A DNA stretch of 64,000 nt from Flavobacteriaceae bacterium. GTDB lineage: Bacteria; Bacteroidota; Bacteroidia; Flavobacteriales; Flavobacteriaceae. A model generated the notes under the pieces. It had not been told where the DNA came from, searched no databases, and saw nothing but the letters and a program-made list of their open reading frames with translations. Shown piece by piece: positions 1 to 8,747 of the stretch; position 1 is the first letter of the stretch; each line of letters begins with the position of its first letter. Position numbers and translations under genes: made by a program. The DNA lies in the NCBI GenBank assembly GCA_024644745.1, contig JAHEHF010000002.1, positions 1 through 64,000 of the forward strand, in the 5' to 3' direction.

Positions 1-209
1 TGAGAATTGAGAAGAATCGTAGGCTTTGATTCGTCAAAATATTTATTTGGGGCCCATATATTGTAATGTTCCCTGTTATATTCTATTTGCCGGTCCTTGA
101 AAAAATTCTCTATCAACAGAGCCGTACCCCCTTCCTCTCCTGAAAAAGAAGGCGTGCTGATGAGCTCCATCAGGAGTTCTTTTGCTTGTGTGATCAAAAT
201 AGTTTTCAT
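1..209 (-). CDS. argE: Acylornithine deacylase, M20 peptidase family (partial, N-terminus only)
   Basis: Only the first 69 codons are inside the window; the gene runs off the left edge. The start ATG (209-207) overlaps the argB stop in an ATGA junction, so it is translationally coupled to argB. The N-terminus contains ELLMELISTPSFSGEE, typical of the first helix of M20 acetylornithine deacetylase / succinyl-diaminopimelate desuccinylase family metallopeptidases. The zinc ligands lie further on and are not visible. In this operon it should remove the acyl group (acetyl, or more probably succinyl, see argF') from acylcitrulline. Family assignment rests on the short N-terminus and on context; argH would be expected further left. 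Confidence 0.75.
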   Translation of the reverse strand, partial: MKTILITQAKELLMELISTPSFSGEEGGTALLIENFFKDRQIEYNREHYNIWAPNKYFDESKPTILLNS

Positions 210-988
210 AAGGTTAAGCGCGTATGTATTAAACTTCTGTTACCGATCAGTTCGGGTAAACCGATCAGCACTTTTTGAACGCCATTTTGAAGTGCATCAA
301 AACAATTGTCCAGCTTTGGCAGCATGCCTTCAACGATGACCTGATCTGCCTTCAGTTTTGAATAATAAGACTTATCTATCTTCTCAATGACCGAATCCTG
401 GTCCTCCATCTCTTTCAAGACGCCCATTTTTTCAAAACAATAGATCAATTCAACCTCAAAATCAGCCGCCAGGTCCTTGGCAAGTTCACTTGCAATGGTA
501 TCTGCATTGGTATTGAGAAGCTGGCCTTTTTTATCATGGGTGATTGCCGAAAATACGGGAACCAGACCATGATTGAGAAAAAAAATGAGGGTTTTGCCCG
601 CAATGGCGTCAACATCACCTGCAAATCCATAATCCACCTCCTTAACTTTTCTTTTATGTGCCCTGATCAGATCAGCATCAGCACCCGAAAGTCCGATGGC
701 GTTGCAGTCTGTTGCCTGAAGTTTGGCCACAATATTCTTATTGAGTAATCCGGCATAGACCATGGTGACAATTTCAAGCCCCTTTGCGTCGGTAACACGC
801 CTTCCTCCGATCATTTTTGTTTTTAAACCCAGATCCGCGGCCATTTCAGTTGCTCTTTTACCTCCGCCATGAACAAGAATCTTCATGCCCTCCATGTCTG
901 AAAAATCTTTCAGAAACGATTCCAGCTTGAGCGGATCGTTGATCACATTTCCTCCAATTTTGACCACAGTTACATTTCTTTTCATCAC
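206..988 (-). CDS. argB: N-acylglutamate kinase
   Basis: Amino acid kinase family protein of 260 residues, the usual ArgB length. It phosphorylates N-acylglutamate on the side-chain carboxylate with ATP, the second step of arginine synthesis, in the cytoplasm. Visible motifs are the N-terminal VVKIGGN (Lys10, phosphate binding), the HGGG glycine loop (residues 40-43) and NTNADT (159-164) of the nucleotide/substrate region. It lies 5 bp after argF' and overlaps argE by 4 bp. There is no N-terminal extension of the arginine-sensitive type, so feedback inhibition by arginine is uncertain. If the transcarbamylase next door uses succinylornithine, the natural substrate here would be N-succinylglutamate; that is inference. 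Confidence 0.93.
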   Translation of the reverse strand: MMKRNVTVVKIGGNVINDPLKLESFLKDFSDMEGMKILVHGGGKRATEMAADLGLKTKMIGGRRVTDAKGLEIVTMVYAGLLNKNIVAKLQATDCNAIGLSGADADLIRAHKRKVKEVDYGFAGDVDAIAGKTLIFFLNHGLVPVFSAITHDKKGQLLNTNADTIASELAKDLAADFEVELIYCFEKMGVLKEMEDQDSVIEKIDKSYYSKLKADQVIVEGMLPKLDNCFDALQNGVQKVLIGLPELIGNRSLIHTRLTL

Positions 989-993
989 GATTG

Positions 994-1956
994 CTATTTA
1001 TCGAGTTCCTGAAGGTATTCCAGCTGCTTCTTCAATACGACCTGGGCAGCATAGGTTCTGTTCCTGGCCTGTTCAATTACTAGTGATGCAGGGCCGTCTA
1101 ATACCTCATCCCGTACCACCACATTTCTGCGAACCGGAAGACAGTGCATGAATTTTGCTCCATTGGTCAAATCCATTTTTTCCTGGCTTATCATCCATGA
1201 TGGGTCCTGGCTAATGACCTTCCCGTAGGATTCAAAAGAACTCCAGTTTTTGGTATAGATAAAATCTGCTCCCTGAAAAGCCTTTTCCTGATCATATTCA
1301 ATACGACTGTCTCGCGTAATATCCTTATCAAGTTCATAACCCTTTGGATGCGTAATGACAAAGTCCGCATTTTGCTTCTGCATCATTCTTACAAACGAAT
1401 TCGCAACGGCATGAGGCAGTGCTTTGGGATGGGGGGCCCAGGAAAGTACAACCTTGGGCTTGACATGTTTCTTCGTATGCTCTGACAAAGTAATGGCGTC
1501 GGCCAGGGCCTGTAAAGGATGCCCAACAGAACTTTCCAGATTCACAATGGGTACCGAGGCATATTTTTTAAATCCGTTCAAAACCTTTTCACTTTGATCA
1601 TCTGACCTGTCTGTGAGACCTGCGAAGGCCCTGATTCCGATAATGTCGCAAAATTGGGAAATAACCTTTGCTGCCTCCTTGACGTGTTCAGATTTTCCCT
1701 GGTCCATTATGGTACCGTCTTCGTATTCAAGGGCCCAGCCTTCCTTGTTAAAATTCATGACCATGGTGTTCATCCCCAGGTTCTGGGCCGCTTTTTGAGT
1801 GCTTAGCCTGGTACGTAAACTTGGGTTAAAAAACAACAGGCATATCGTTCTGTTCTTACCCAAATGCTGAAATTTCAAAGGTGATCCCTTTAATTCTCTT
1901 GCCTCTTTTACCCAATGTGAAAGGGAAGCGATATCGTCCATAGATAGATAATTCAT
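994..1956 (-). CDS. argF': N-succinylornithine (acylornithine) carbamoyltransferase
   Basis: Transcarbamylase of 320 residues related to the acetylornithine enzyme of Xanthomonas and the succinylornithine enzyme of Bacteroides fragilis rather than to ordinary ornithine carbamoyltransferase. It shows the carbamoyl-phosphate loop FFNPSLRTRLSTQ (42-54), the ELEYEDGTIM-like segment (about 76-84) and HCLPVRRN near the C-terminus. The residue that separates acetyl from succinyl specificity (Glu92 in Xanthomonas, Pro90 in B. fragilis) aligns with Ser89 in GKSEH (codon 1690-1692). The published Xanthomonas work reported that small residues at this site shift preference to succinylornithine. It forms acylcitrulline. 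Start ATG overlaps the proB stop by 4 bp. Confidence 0.9.
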   Translation of the reverse strand: MNYLSMDDIASLSHWVKEARELKGSPLKFQHLGKNRTICLLFFNPSLRTRLSTQKAAQNLGMNTMVMNFNKEGWALEYEDGTIMDQGKSEHVKEAAKVISQFCDIIGIRAFAGLTDRSDDQSEKVLNGFKKYASVPIVNLESSVGHPLQALADAITLSEHTKKHVKPKVVLSWAPHPKALPHAVANSFVRMMQKQNADFVITHPKGYELDKDITRDSRIEYDQEKAFQGADFIYTKNWSSFESYGKVISQDPSWMISQEKMDLTNGAKFMHCLPVRRNVVVRDEVLDGPASLVIEQARNRTYAAQVVLKKQLEYLQELDK

Positions 1957-2747
1957 AAACTTCGATTTAAGATTTTTGTAAAAGAACTCAGACCCTGCAT
2001 GGCATTCAGCATAAAATTGTCACCAATTCCATTTACGATCCAGGTCTCGATATTTTTCTCCCGCAATATTTCAGCCGCCTCTATTTTGGAATGCATCCCT
2101 CCCGTTCCATGGGATGATTTGCCTTCTGCAATCTCGTGTTTCAGTACGTCAATGCTGTCGACCACCGCTATGGTTGATTTATACTCCTGATCCATACTGT
2201 TTTTTGTATAAATCCCATCCGTATTTGTGGCGATGATCACCAGATCCACATCGAGCAGCACCGCTGTTAAAGCAGCCAGCTTATCGTTATCCCCAAATTG
2301 GATCTCATCGGTAGCAACCGTATCATTTTCATTAATGATCGGGATATAGTTGTTCTCCAAAAGTACGTTCATTGTATTCACAATGTTTTCCTTTGATTTA
2401 TCCCTTTTAAAATCTGCATATGATAACAGACACTGAGAGGTCAGTAATCCCAGCTCTCTGAAATTTTCCTGAAACATTCTCATGAGATGCGGTTGCCCGA
2501 TAGCAGCAAGTGCTTGTTTTACATTGATCTCTTTTCCCTTGGATTCCAATTGCACAAATTGTCTGGCCACTGCAATGGCTCCGGAACTGACAATAATGAA
2601 TTCATAATCATCCTGCAACTCTGCAATCTGTCTGCCAATATCCTCTATTTTTCCCCTGGAAATCTGGTGTGTTTCCTTGGTCAGCGTATTGGTGCCAATT
2701 TTTAAAAGTACCCTTTTTTTATCTGATTTGCCCATTTCCATATACAT
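1953..2747 (-). CDS. proB: Glutamate 5-kinase, short form without PUA domain
   Basis: First enzyme of proline synthesis: glutamate plus ATP to gamma-glutamyl phosphate, which the neighbouring ProA reduces. The 264-residue protein has only the amino acid kinase domain: VLLKIGTNTL near the N-terminus, VSSGAIA, the NENDTV loop and GTGGMHSKIEAA near the C-terminus. The C-terminal PUA domain of the E. coli enzyme (367 residues) is absent, as is usual in this group. Three in-frame ATGs lie within 15 bases (2747, 2741, 2735), all inside the 3' end of proA, so translation is coupled whichever is used; the exact start is uncertain. It sits inside the arginine operon, downstream of proA and upstream of argF'. 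Confidence 0.93.
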   Translation of the reverse strand: MYMEMGKSDKKRVLLKIGTNTLTKETHQISRGKIEDIGRQIAELQDDYEFIIVSSGAIAVARQFVQLESKGKEINVKQALAAIGQPHLMRMFQENFRELGLLTSQCLLSYADFKRDKSKENIVNTMNVLLENNYIPIINENDTVATDEIQFGDNDKLAALTAVLLDVDLVIIATNTDGIYTKNSMDQEYKSTIAVVDSIDVLKHEIAEGKSSHGTGGMHSKIEAAEILREKNIETWIVNGIGDNFMLNAMQGLSSFTKILNRSL

Positions 2748-3924
2748 ACCATTTGTTCGTCACCAGGTGCTTCAGGCCAATCGGACCCCTCTGATGCAAT
2801 TTATCTGTACTGATCGCCAATTCACCCCCCAATCCGAATTGAAAACCATCCGTAAATCTTGTAGAGGCATTGTGATATACTGCAGCTGCATCCACCCCGT
2901 TCAAAAATATTTCTGCCTCATGATTGTCTTCTGTCATGATCGTAGCCGAATGACCTCCTCCAAAAGTATTTATCTTTTGAACAGCCTCCCCGGTAGATGA
3001 AACCATCCCGATCAGGATCTTATAATCCAGAAATTCCTCACGCCACATGTCATCATTTGGAATGACCTCTGTCTGGTCTGTTCCCGCAAGCTCTTGGGCC
3101 ACATAAACAGCTACATTGTGACTGGTCAATTCTTCAATTAAAGAGGTCAAGAACCCTTCTGAATCAGGTAAATCTTTATTGATCAATACTTTATCCAAAG
3201 CATTACAGGCAGAAATTTTGGTGGTTTTGGCGTTAATAATGACCTCCAGAGACTTCTCAACCGCTGCCTTACTCGAAACATAAAGAAAATTATTGCCACG
3301 ACCACTGACAACAACAGGACATGTGGCATAGGTCTTCACAAACCGGATCAGTTTTTCACCTCCTCTTGGAATAATCAGGTCGATTTTTTGACTGGGATTC
3401 ATCAAAAACGCCTGGGTTTCTTCTCTGTTGTAATTCAAATAGGTGATCCACTTCCTGCTCACTCCACAAGCTTCCAGGGCCCTTTGCCAAAGATCTGCAA
3501 TGGTCAGATTGGAGCGCAAAGCTTCCTTCCCGCCTTTAAGCAGGATCCTGTTTCCCGATTTAAACGCAATGCCACCTGCTTCGACGGTTACGTCCGGCCT
3601 GGATTCATAAATGATCATTACGGTTCCGAAAGAAGCCGTTTTGTTAAAGATCTCCAGACCATTCTCATGGGTAAAGTGAAACCTTTCTATCCCTACAGGA
3701 TCCTGCTGCTCTGCCAGTTGTTCCAGTGACAGGATCATTCCGTCTATTTTCTCCTGGTCGACCTTTAGCCTGTCGTACATGGCCAGGTCATGCCGGTCAT
3801 AACTCTCCAGGTCTTGTCGGTTAGCGCTTAGAATTTGGTCCTGATTTGCCGACAACAATGCTGCCATTTTCAGCAGGACCTTGTTTCTTATGTCTATAGA
3901 TAAGGTGTTCTCCATCATTTTCAT
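2719..3924 (-). CDS. proA: Gamma-glutamyl phosphate reductase
   Basis: NADPH-dependent reduction of gamma-glutamyl phosphate to glutamate semialdehyde, second step of proline synthesis; aldehyde dehydrogenase superfamily. Length 401 residues is near the usual 410-420. Cys240 in the segment KISACNALD is the likely catalytic cysteine, and the VIPRGG-type motif appears as LIIPRGGEKLI (about 183-193). The start overlaps the argD stop by 4 bp and the 3' end overlaps proB by up to 29 bp. A second ATG lies 9 bases downstream (MENTLSID) and could also be used. Confidence 0.95.
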   Translation of the reverse strand: MKMMENTLSIDIRNKVLLKMAALLSANQDQILSANRQDLESYDRHDLAMYDRLKVDQEKIDGMILSLEQLAEQQDPVGIERFHFTHENGLEIFNKTASFGTVMIIYESRPDVTVEAGGIAFKSGNRILLKGGKEALRSNLTIADLWQRALEACGVSRKWITYLNYNREETQAFLMNPSQKIDLIIPRGGEKLIRFVKTYATCPVVVSGRGNNFLYVSSKAAVEKSLEVIINAKTTKISACNALDKVLINKDLPDSEGFLTSLIEELTSHNVAVYVAQELAGTDQTEVIPNDDMWREEFLDYKILIGMVSSTGEAVQKINTFGGGHSATIMTEDNHEAEIFLNGVDAAAVYHNASTRFTDGFQFGLGGELAISTDKLHQRGPIGLKHLVTNKWYVYGNGQIR

Positions 3925-5075
3925 ATCGTTTCCTGATTCGTTTCCATTGATTTCAAGACCCGCTTAAGAGCCTCGATAAAATGATCGATCTGCTGAGTTG
4001 TTACACAAAGGGGTGGCAGAATTCTCAGCAAATAAGGATCGGAAGATCCGCCTGTAAAGATTTTTCCATCATAGATCAGTCTTTTTCTTAATTCGGCTAC
4101 TTTAAAATCAAAGGAGGTACCCAACATGAGCCCTTTTCCCTTTACACTTTTTACCTGTTCAACTTCACGGATCCTGTCCAAAAAATGTTTGTTTATCATT
4201 TTTACATTCTCCATTAAGCTTTCCTGATCCATTACCCGAAGCACTGACAAGACTGCTGCACAAGCCAGATGATTTCCTCCGAAAGTAGTCCCCAGCATCC
4301 CATAGGAAGCCTGAATTTCATCTGAGATCAATATGCCACCAACCGGAAAACCATTACCCATCCCCTTGGCCATGGAAATGATATCAGGTTGGATACCATG
4401 GTATTGAAATGAAAAGAATTTTCCACTCCGGCCAAAACCCGATTGTATTTCATCAAGGATCAATAAAGCTCCATATTTTTTGCACAAAGCCTCCAATGAT
4501 CTGAAAAATGCCGTTGATCCCTGGCTCAATCCTCCAACGCCCTGTATCCCTTCAATAATCACCGCGGCAGCATCATCTTTTTTCAATTCCGACTCTAAGG
4601 CAACTACATCATTTAAAGGAAGAAATACTGTTTCATGCTGAGTATTCAAAGGAGCTTTGATCTTCTCATTATCAGTGACTGCAACTGCGGCCGAGGTTCT
4701 GCCGTGAAAACTTTTTTCAAAGGCGATGATTTTCTTTTTCCCTGTGTGAAAGGATGCCATTTTCAAGGCATTTTCATTAGCCTCAGCCCCTGAGTTACAA
4801 AGAAATAAATTATAATTCTGACACTGGGAAAGTTCCCCCAGCTTTTCAACCAGGTCCTCCTGCAAAGGATTCTTGATCGAATTGGAATAAAAGCCAATTT
4901 TACCGATCTGATCACTGAGCGCCTTAACATACGACTCATGACTGTGACCAATGGAAATTACCCCGTGACCTCCGTAGAGGTCAAGGAATGTATTCCCTTT
5001 ATCATCAATCACTTCACAAGCCTCGGCGCTTACCGGAGTTACGTCATAAAGTGGGTAAACATCAAATAATTCCAT
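3921..5075 (-). CDS. argD: Acylornithine aminotransferase (PLP class III)
   Basis: Class III PLP aminotransferase of 384 residues. It transfers the amino group from glutamate to acylglutamate semialdehyde. Lys237 in SMAKGMGNGFPVGG is the expected Schiff-base lysine, Asp208 in LILDEIQSGFGR contacts the pyridine nitrogen, and SGAEANE (95-101) binds the cofactor phosphate. It lies 9 bp downstream of proC and overlaps proA by 4 bp, in the middle of the arg/pro operon. The family also contains ornithine-delta-aminotransferase and succinylornithine transaminase; operon position makes the biosynthetic ArgD role clear, while the acyl group (acetyl or succinyl) is not decided by this sequence. Confidence 0.93.
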   Translation of the reverse strand: MELFDVYPLYDVTPVSAEACEVIDDKGNTFLDLYGGHGVISIGHSHESYVKALSDQIGKIGFYSNSIKNPLQEDLVEKLGELSQCQNYNLFLCNSGAEANENALKMASFHTGKKKIIAFEKSFHGRTSAAVAVTDNEKIKAPLNTQHETVFLPLNDVVALESELKKDDAAAVIIEGIQGVGGLSQGSTAFFRSLEALCKKYGALLILDEIQSGFGRSGKFFSFQYHGIQPDIISMAKGMGNGFPVGGILISDEIQASYGMLGTTFGGNHLACAAVLSVLRVMDQESLMENVKMINKHFLDRIREVEQVKSVKGKGLMLGTSFDFKVAELRKRLIYDGKIFTGGSSDPYLLRILPPLCVTTQQIDHFIEALKRVLKSMETNQETI

Positions 5076-5084
5076 GGTAAAAAC

Positions 5085-5882
5085 TTAAATCTGATTAATT
5101 TTTTCATAAGAGGTCACGAGCCCTTTAATGATGGATGAACTGAGCCCCTGATGCTCCATTTCGTTCAAACCTTCTATCGTACAACCACTTGGTGTGGTAA
5201 CCTTGTCGATCTCCTGTTCAGGGTGGTTTTGAGAATCAATCAGAAGGCTTGCCGCTCCAAGACAGGTTTGCATTGATAATTTTTGGGCTTCCTCACTGTG
5301 AAAACCCAACTGCACCGCTCCTTGAGTCGTCGCCCTGATCAACCGCATCCAAAAGGCAATACCACTCGCGCAGATCACCGTTGCGGCCTGCATTAATTTT
5401 TCTTCAATACACAAAGTCTCTCCTAAAGCATTAAAAATACTTTTTGCCAGCTGAAAATTATCCTTACCCTTTTCATTGGCACTGATACATGTCATTGACT
5501 GTCCTACCGAAATTGCCGTATTTGGCATGCACCTGATCACCGGCACTCCGTCTTTGATATGAGCCTCGATCTCTTCAATTTTTCTTCCTGTCGCAACCGA
5601 TATGATGGTGTGCTTTTTAGGATCGATCAAATCACTTATTTCTTTCAGTACTTCAATCAGCTGCGCGGGCTGAACGGCAAGAATGATCACGTTGGAATAT
5701 TTAACCGCCCTCCTGTTGTCATTTGTGGTTTTGACCAGAGATACCTTTTCCAGGTGCGACAGCGAAGCCGTATTCCTTTTGGTAAGATAAAGAGACTTGC
5801 AGCCAATCTCCTTTTTCTGGCTTAAGATTCCGACGGCAATAGAGTAACCTAAATTCCCTACCCCTATAATGGCTATTTTCAT
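5085..5882 (-). CDS. proC: Pyrroline-5-carboxylate reductase
   Basis: Final enzyme of proline synthesis, NAD(P)H-dependent reduction of pyrroline-5-carboxylate. The 265-residue protein begins with the Rossmann motif IAIIGVGNLGYSIA (3-16), followed by VIRCMPNTAISVGQS in the middle and the ATTQGAVQLG / TTPSGCTIEGL segments of the C-terminal dimer domain, all diagnostic for ProC. It is placed between argC and argD, with 10 bp to argC and 9 bp to argD, a gene order also known from other Bacteroidota arginine operons. No oddities. Confidence 0.95.
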   Translation of the reverse strand: MKIAIIGVGNLGYSIAVGILSQKKEIGCKSLYLTKRNTASLSHLEKVSLVKTTNDNRRAVKYSNVIILAVQPAQLIEVLKEISDLIDPKKHTIISVATGRKIEEIEAHIKDGVPVIRCMPNTAISVGQSMTCISANEKGKDNFQLAKSIFNALGETLCIEEKLMQAATVICASGIAFWMRLIRATTQGAVQLGFHSEEAQKLSMQTCLGAASLLIDSQNHPEQEIDKVTTPSGCTIEGLNEMEHQGLSSSIIKGLVTSYEKINQI

Positions 5883-5892
5883 ATGATTTATT

Positions 5893-6870
5893 TTAAAAAT
5901 AAGTTGCTTTTAATTGAAGACCCTCACTTTCACTGAGTCCAAACATAATATTCATATTCTGAATGGCCTGACCCGAGGCTCCTTTTAATAAATTATCTAT
6001 TGCGCTTGATATCAATAGTTTATTTCTAAATTTCTTGAGATGTATCAAACACTTGTTGGTGTTCACCACCTGTTTTAAAAAAATGTCCTGCCCTGACAAG
6101 TGTGTAAATTCAGCATCCTTGTAAAAATCTGAGTACAAAGCCTGCGCCTGCTCCAGGGAACCGTCAAATTTCGTATAGGCCGTGGCAAAAATACCACGAC
6201 TGAAATTCCCCCTGTTGGGAATAAAAATCACCTCTTTTTCAAAATCGGGCTGGAGTAATTTTATGTTTTGATTGATCTCTCCCAAATGCTGGTGGTCAAA
6301 TGCCTTGTAATGTGAAAAGTTGTTGTCTCTCCATGTAAAATGGGTCGTGGCCGAGAGGGAAACTCCTGCTCCTGTGGCACCGGTTACTGCATTGACATGA
6401 ATATCATCCTCAAACAATTTATTCTTTGCCAGAGGCAACAGGGCCAGCTGGATGGCAGTTGCAAAACAACCCGGATTGGCCACATACTTTGCCTCTTCCA
6501 CTTCCTTCCTGTTGATTTCCGGCAAACCATATACAAATTTCTTGCCCTGGAACAGACAATCACCGGTCAACCTGAAATCATTACTCAGATCAATGATCCT
6601 TGTTTGTTCAGAAAATGAGTTTTTCTTTAAAAAAGCAATCGAATTTCCATGTCCAAGACAAAGAAAGACAACATCAACATTCGGATTTATCTTATCGGTA
6701 AAGCTCTTGTCGGTATCACCGAGGAGGTCCCTGTGAACCTGCTGGATCTCGTTCCCTGCATTGGATGTACTATACACAAAATCAAGGGACGTTTCAGGGT
6801 GATGCATGAGCAACCTGATCAATTCTCCTGCGGTATATCCCGCGCCTCCAATAATTCCTGCACTGATCAT
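5893..6870 (-). CDS. argC: N-acyl-gamma-glutamyl-phosphate reductase
   Basis: Third step of arginine synthesis: NADPH-dependent reduction of N-acylglutamyl phosphate to the semialdehyde. The protein is 325 residues, as expected for the short ArgC type. The Rossmann motif GGAGYTAGELIRLL is at the N-terminus and the catalytic cysteine is Cys135 in NPGCFATA. Conserved GLPEINR precedes it. Start is 2 bp after the argG stop, and proC follows after 10 bp, so all are probably on one transcript. Confidence 0.95.
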   Translation of the reverse strand: MISAGIIGGAGYTAGELIRLLMHHPETSLDFVYSTSNAGNEIQQVHRDLLGDTDKSFTDKINPNVDVVFLCLGHGNSIAFLKKNSFSEQTRIIDLSNDFRLTGDCLFQGKKFVYGLPEINRKEVEEAKYVANPGCFATAIQLALLPLAKNKLFEDDIHVNAVTGATGAGVSLSATTHFTWRDNNFSHYKAFDHQHLGEINQNIKLLQPDFEKEVIFIPNRGNFSRGIFATAYTKFDGSLEQAQALYSDFYKDAEFTHLSGQDIFLKQVVNTNKCLIHLKKFRNKLLISSAIDNLLKGASGQAIQNMNIMFGLSESEGLQLKATYF

Positions 6871-6872
6871 TT

Positions 6873-8054
6873 TTACGAATTTATGTGGTTGTATATTTTC
6901 CCCTGATTGGCTGTTATTTTGATGAATCCTTTGGCGTCTTCAGCGGTCCATCCTTCGTTTGTTTCTCCGTAACTGGCAAATGAAGCACTCATCAGATCAT
7001 GCGCTGAGGAGATCCCGTTCAAACTAAACCTGTAGGGGTGCAAGGTTACAAAAACATCTCCGCTTACATTTTTTTGGGTATCCGTTAAAAAGGCCTCAAT
7101 GTTTCTCATGACGGCATCGAGATATTGCCCTTCATGCAAGAGCATTCCGTACCAATTGCCGAGTTGTTCCTTATGATGCTGCTGCCATTTTGTAAGGGTG
7201 TGCTTTTCAAGCAAATGATGCGACTTGATGATGATCAGCGGAGCCGCTGCCTCAAATCCGACTCTACCCTTAATCCCGATGATCGTATCCCCAACATGAA
7301 TGTCTCTCCCTATGGCATAAGCAGAAGCAATCTTGCTGAGTGATTCGATGTTGTTGACAAAAGAATCCTCTTTGTCATCAATTGCCTTAAGTTCTCCCTG
7401 CTGAAAGGTCAGTTTTAGATTCCTTGGTGCTTCCTGGCTCAAGGCACTTGGATAGGCATCATCAGGAAGGCCTTCATGAGAAGTCAGGGTTTCCTGACCC
7501 CCGACACTGGTTCCCCACAAGCCTTTGTTGATTGAATACTTCGCCTTTTCCCATGGTAGGTCAACGCCATGCTCTTTGAGAAAATTGATTTCCTCCTGTC
7601 TTGATAATTTCAAATCCCTGATCGGAGTGACAATCTCAATTTCAGGTGCCAGGGTTTGAAAGATCATGTCAAATCGAACCTGATCATTACCTGCTCCAGT
7701 ACTTCCGTGTGCAATGAAATTGGCCCCCACCTCTTTTGCGTAATTGACAATTTCAATGGCCTGGACAATTCGCTCAGCGCTCACTGATAAAGGATAAGTA
7801 TTATTTTTCAAAACATTACCAAAAATGAGGTACTTGACCACCTTGTCGTAAAAGGTCTGAACCGCATCAATTGACTTGTAACTGCTTGCTCCTAACTGAA
7901 TAGCCTTCTTACCGATAGCATCGATCTCTTCGGCTTCAAAGCCTCCTGTGTTCACACTTACCGCATGCACTTCAAAATCTTCAACCTGTGAAAGGAATTT
8001 GGCACAATAAGATGTGTCCAGTCCGCCGCTGTATGCTAATACTAATTTTTTCAT
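6873..8054 (-). CDS. argG: Argininosuccinate synthase
   Basis: ATP-dependent condensation of citrulline and aspartate to argininosuccinate in the cytoplasm. The PP-loop AYSGGLDTS is at residues 8-16, followed by the family motifs IAHGSTGAGNDQVRF and SQEEINFL. The length of 393 residues is normal for the family. It is the second gene of the operon, 30 bp after the GNAT gene and 2 bp before argC. Placing argG at the head of the operon, far from argH, matches other Bacteroidota. Confidence 0.95.
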   Translation of the reverse strand: MKKLVLAYSGGLDTSYCAKFLSQVEDFEVHAVSVNTGGFEAEEIDAIGKKAIQLGASSYKSIDAVQTFYDKVVKYLIFGNVLKNNTYPLSVSAERIVQAIEIVNYAKEVGANFIAHGSTGAGNDQVRFDMIFQTLAPEIEIVTPIRDLKLSRQEEINFLKEHGVDLPWEKAKYSINKGLWGTSVGGQETLTSHEGLPDDAYPSALSQEAPRNLKLTFQQGELKAIDDKEDSFVNNIESLSKIASAYAIGRDIHVGDTIIGIKGRVGFEAAAPLIIIKSHHLLEKHTLTKWQQHHKEQLGNWYGMLLHEGQYLDAVMRNIEAFLTDTQKNVSGDVFVTLHPYRFSLNGISSAHDLMSASFASYGETNEGWTAEDAKGFIKITANQGKIYNHINS

Positions 8055-8084
8055 TTGATTTTATTTAATGATATGCCACCCCTT

Positions 8085-8747
8085 TTATTTCTTTCCGGGC
8101 GCTTGATTTTTATCCGAATAATTTTTTTTAAGCTTTTGATCTGTCTTTTTCAAGAATAAACTTTGTTTGATCCTTTTCAACCTGCTCAGAATCCTGGAAT
8201 CGTACTCGTGTTTTTTCTTTACATTTTTTTTGCCGTCATACAACATCCCCGTGCACATACACATCTTTTGGTTTGTTCGCTGCAAAACATCATAATTCCT
8301 GCAGGTCTGACATCCCTTCCAGAATTCAGGATCATCCGTTAATTCAGAAAATGTGACAGGTCTGTAACCCAGTTCATAATTGATCTTCATTACAGCCAAA
8401 CCCGTTGTGATTCCAAATATCTTGGCTCCTGGAAACTTTTTTTGGGAATAATGAAACACTTTTGTTTTGATCTTTTTGGCGAGCCCCTGGTTTCTGAAAT
8501 CATGATGGACGATCAACCCGGAATGAACCACAAAATTCTTCTCTCCAAAAGTTTCGATATAGCAAAAGCCTGCGAAGGTATCACCCTCTAAAGCAATCAC
8601 GGCATTACCATTTTTTATTTTGGCTTCGATGTACTCCGGAGTTCTTTTGGCGATGCCCGTTCCTCTTTCCTGAGCGGACCGGTCTATGGCCTGACTAATG
8701 TCATTTGCGTATTTTATATGCCTGTCTGTGGCAATTACAATTTCCAT
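8085..8747 (-). CDS. GNAT acyltransferase, probable N-succinyl/N-acetylglutamate synthase (ArgA role)
   Basis: First gene of the arg/pro operon, 220 residues. An N-terminal GNAT fold is visible: a central strand, VVHSGLIVHHDFRNQGLAKKI with the acyl-CoA loop (NQGLAKK, about 86-92), and a later helix. It is followed by a cysteine cluster CxxC-x13-CxC (GCQTC...MCMC, about 146-165) and a lysine-rich tail of about 50 residues. Homologous GNAT genes heading Bacteroidota arginine operons have been proposed, from fitness data in Bacteroides thetaiotaomicron, to make N-succinylglutamate. No classical ArgA or ArgJ is present here, so this protein most likely supplies the first step. The Cys cluster suggests a metal site. 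Function is strong inference, not proved by sequence. Confidence 0.75.
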   Translation of the reverse strand: MEIVIATDRHIKYANDISQAIDRSAQERGTGIAKRTPEYIEAKIKNGNAVIALEGDTFAGFCYIETFGEKNFVVHSGLIVHHDFRNQGLAKKIKTKVFHYSQKKFPGAKIFGITTGLAVMKINYELGYRPVTFSELTDDPEFWKGCQTCRNYDVLQRTNQKMCMCTGMLYDGKKNVKKKHEYDSRILSRLKRIKQSLFLKKTDQKLKKNYSDKNQAPGKK

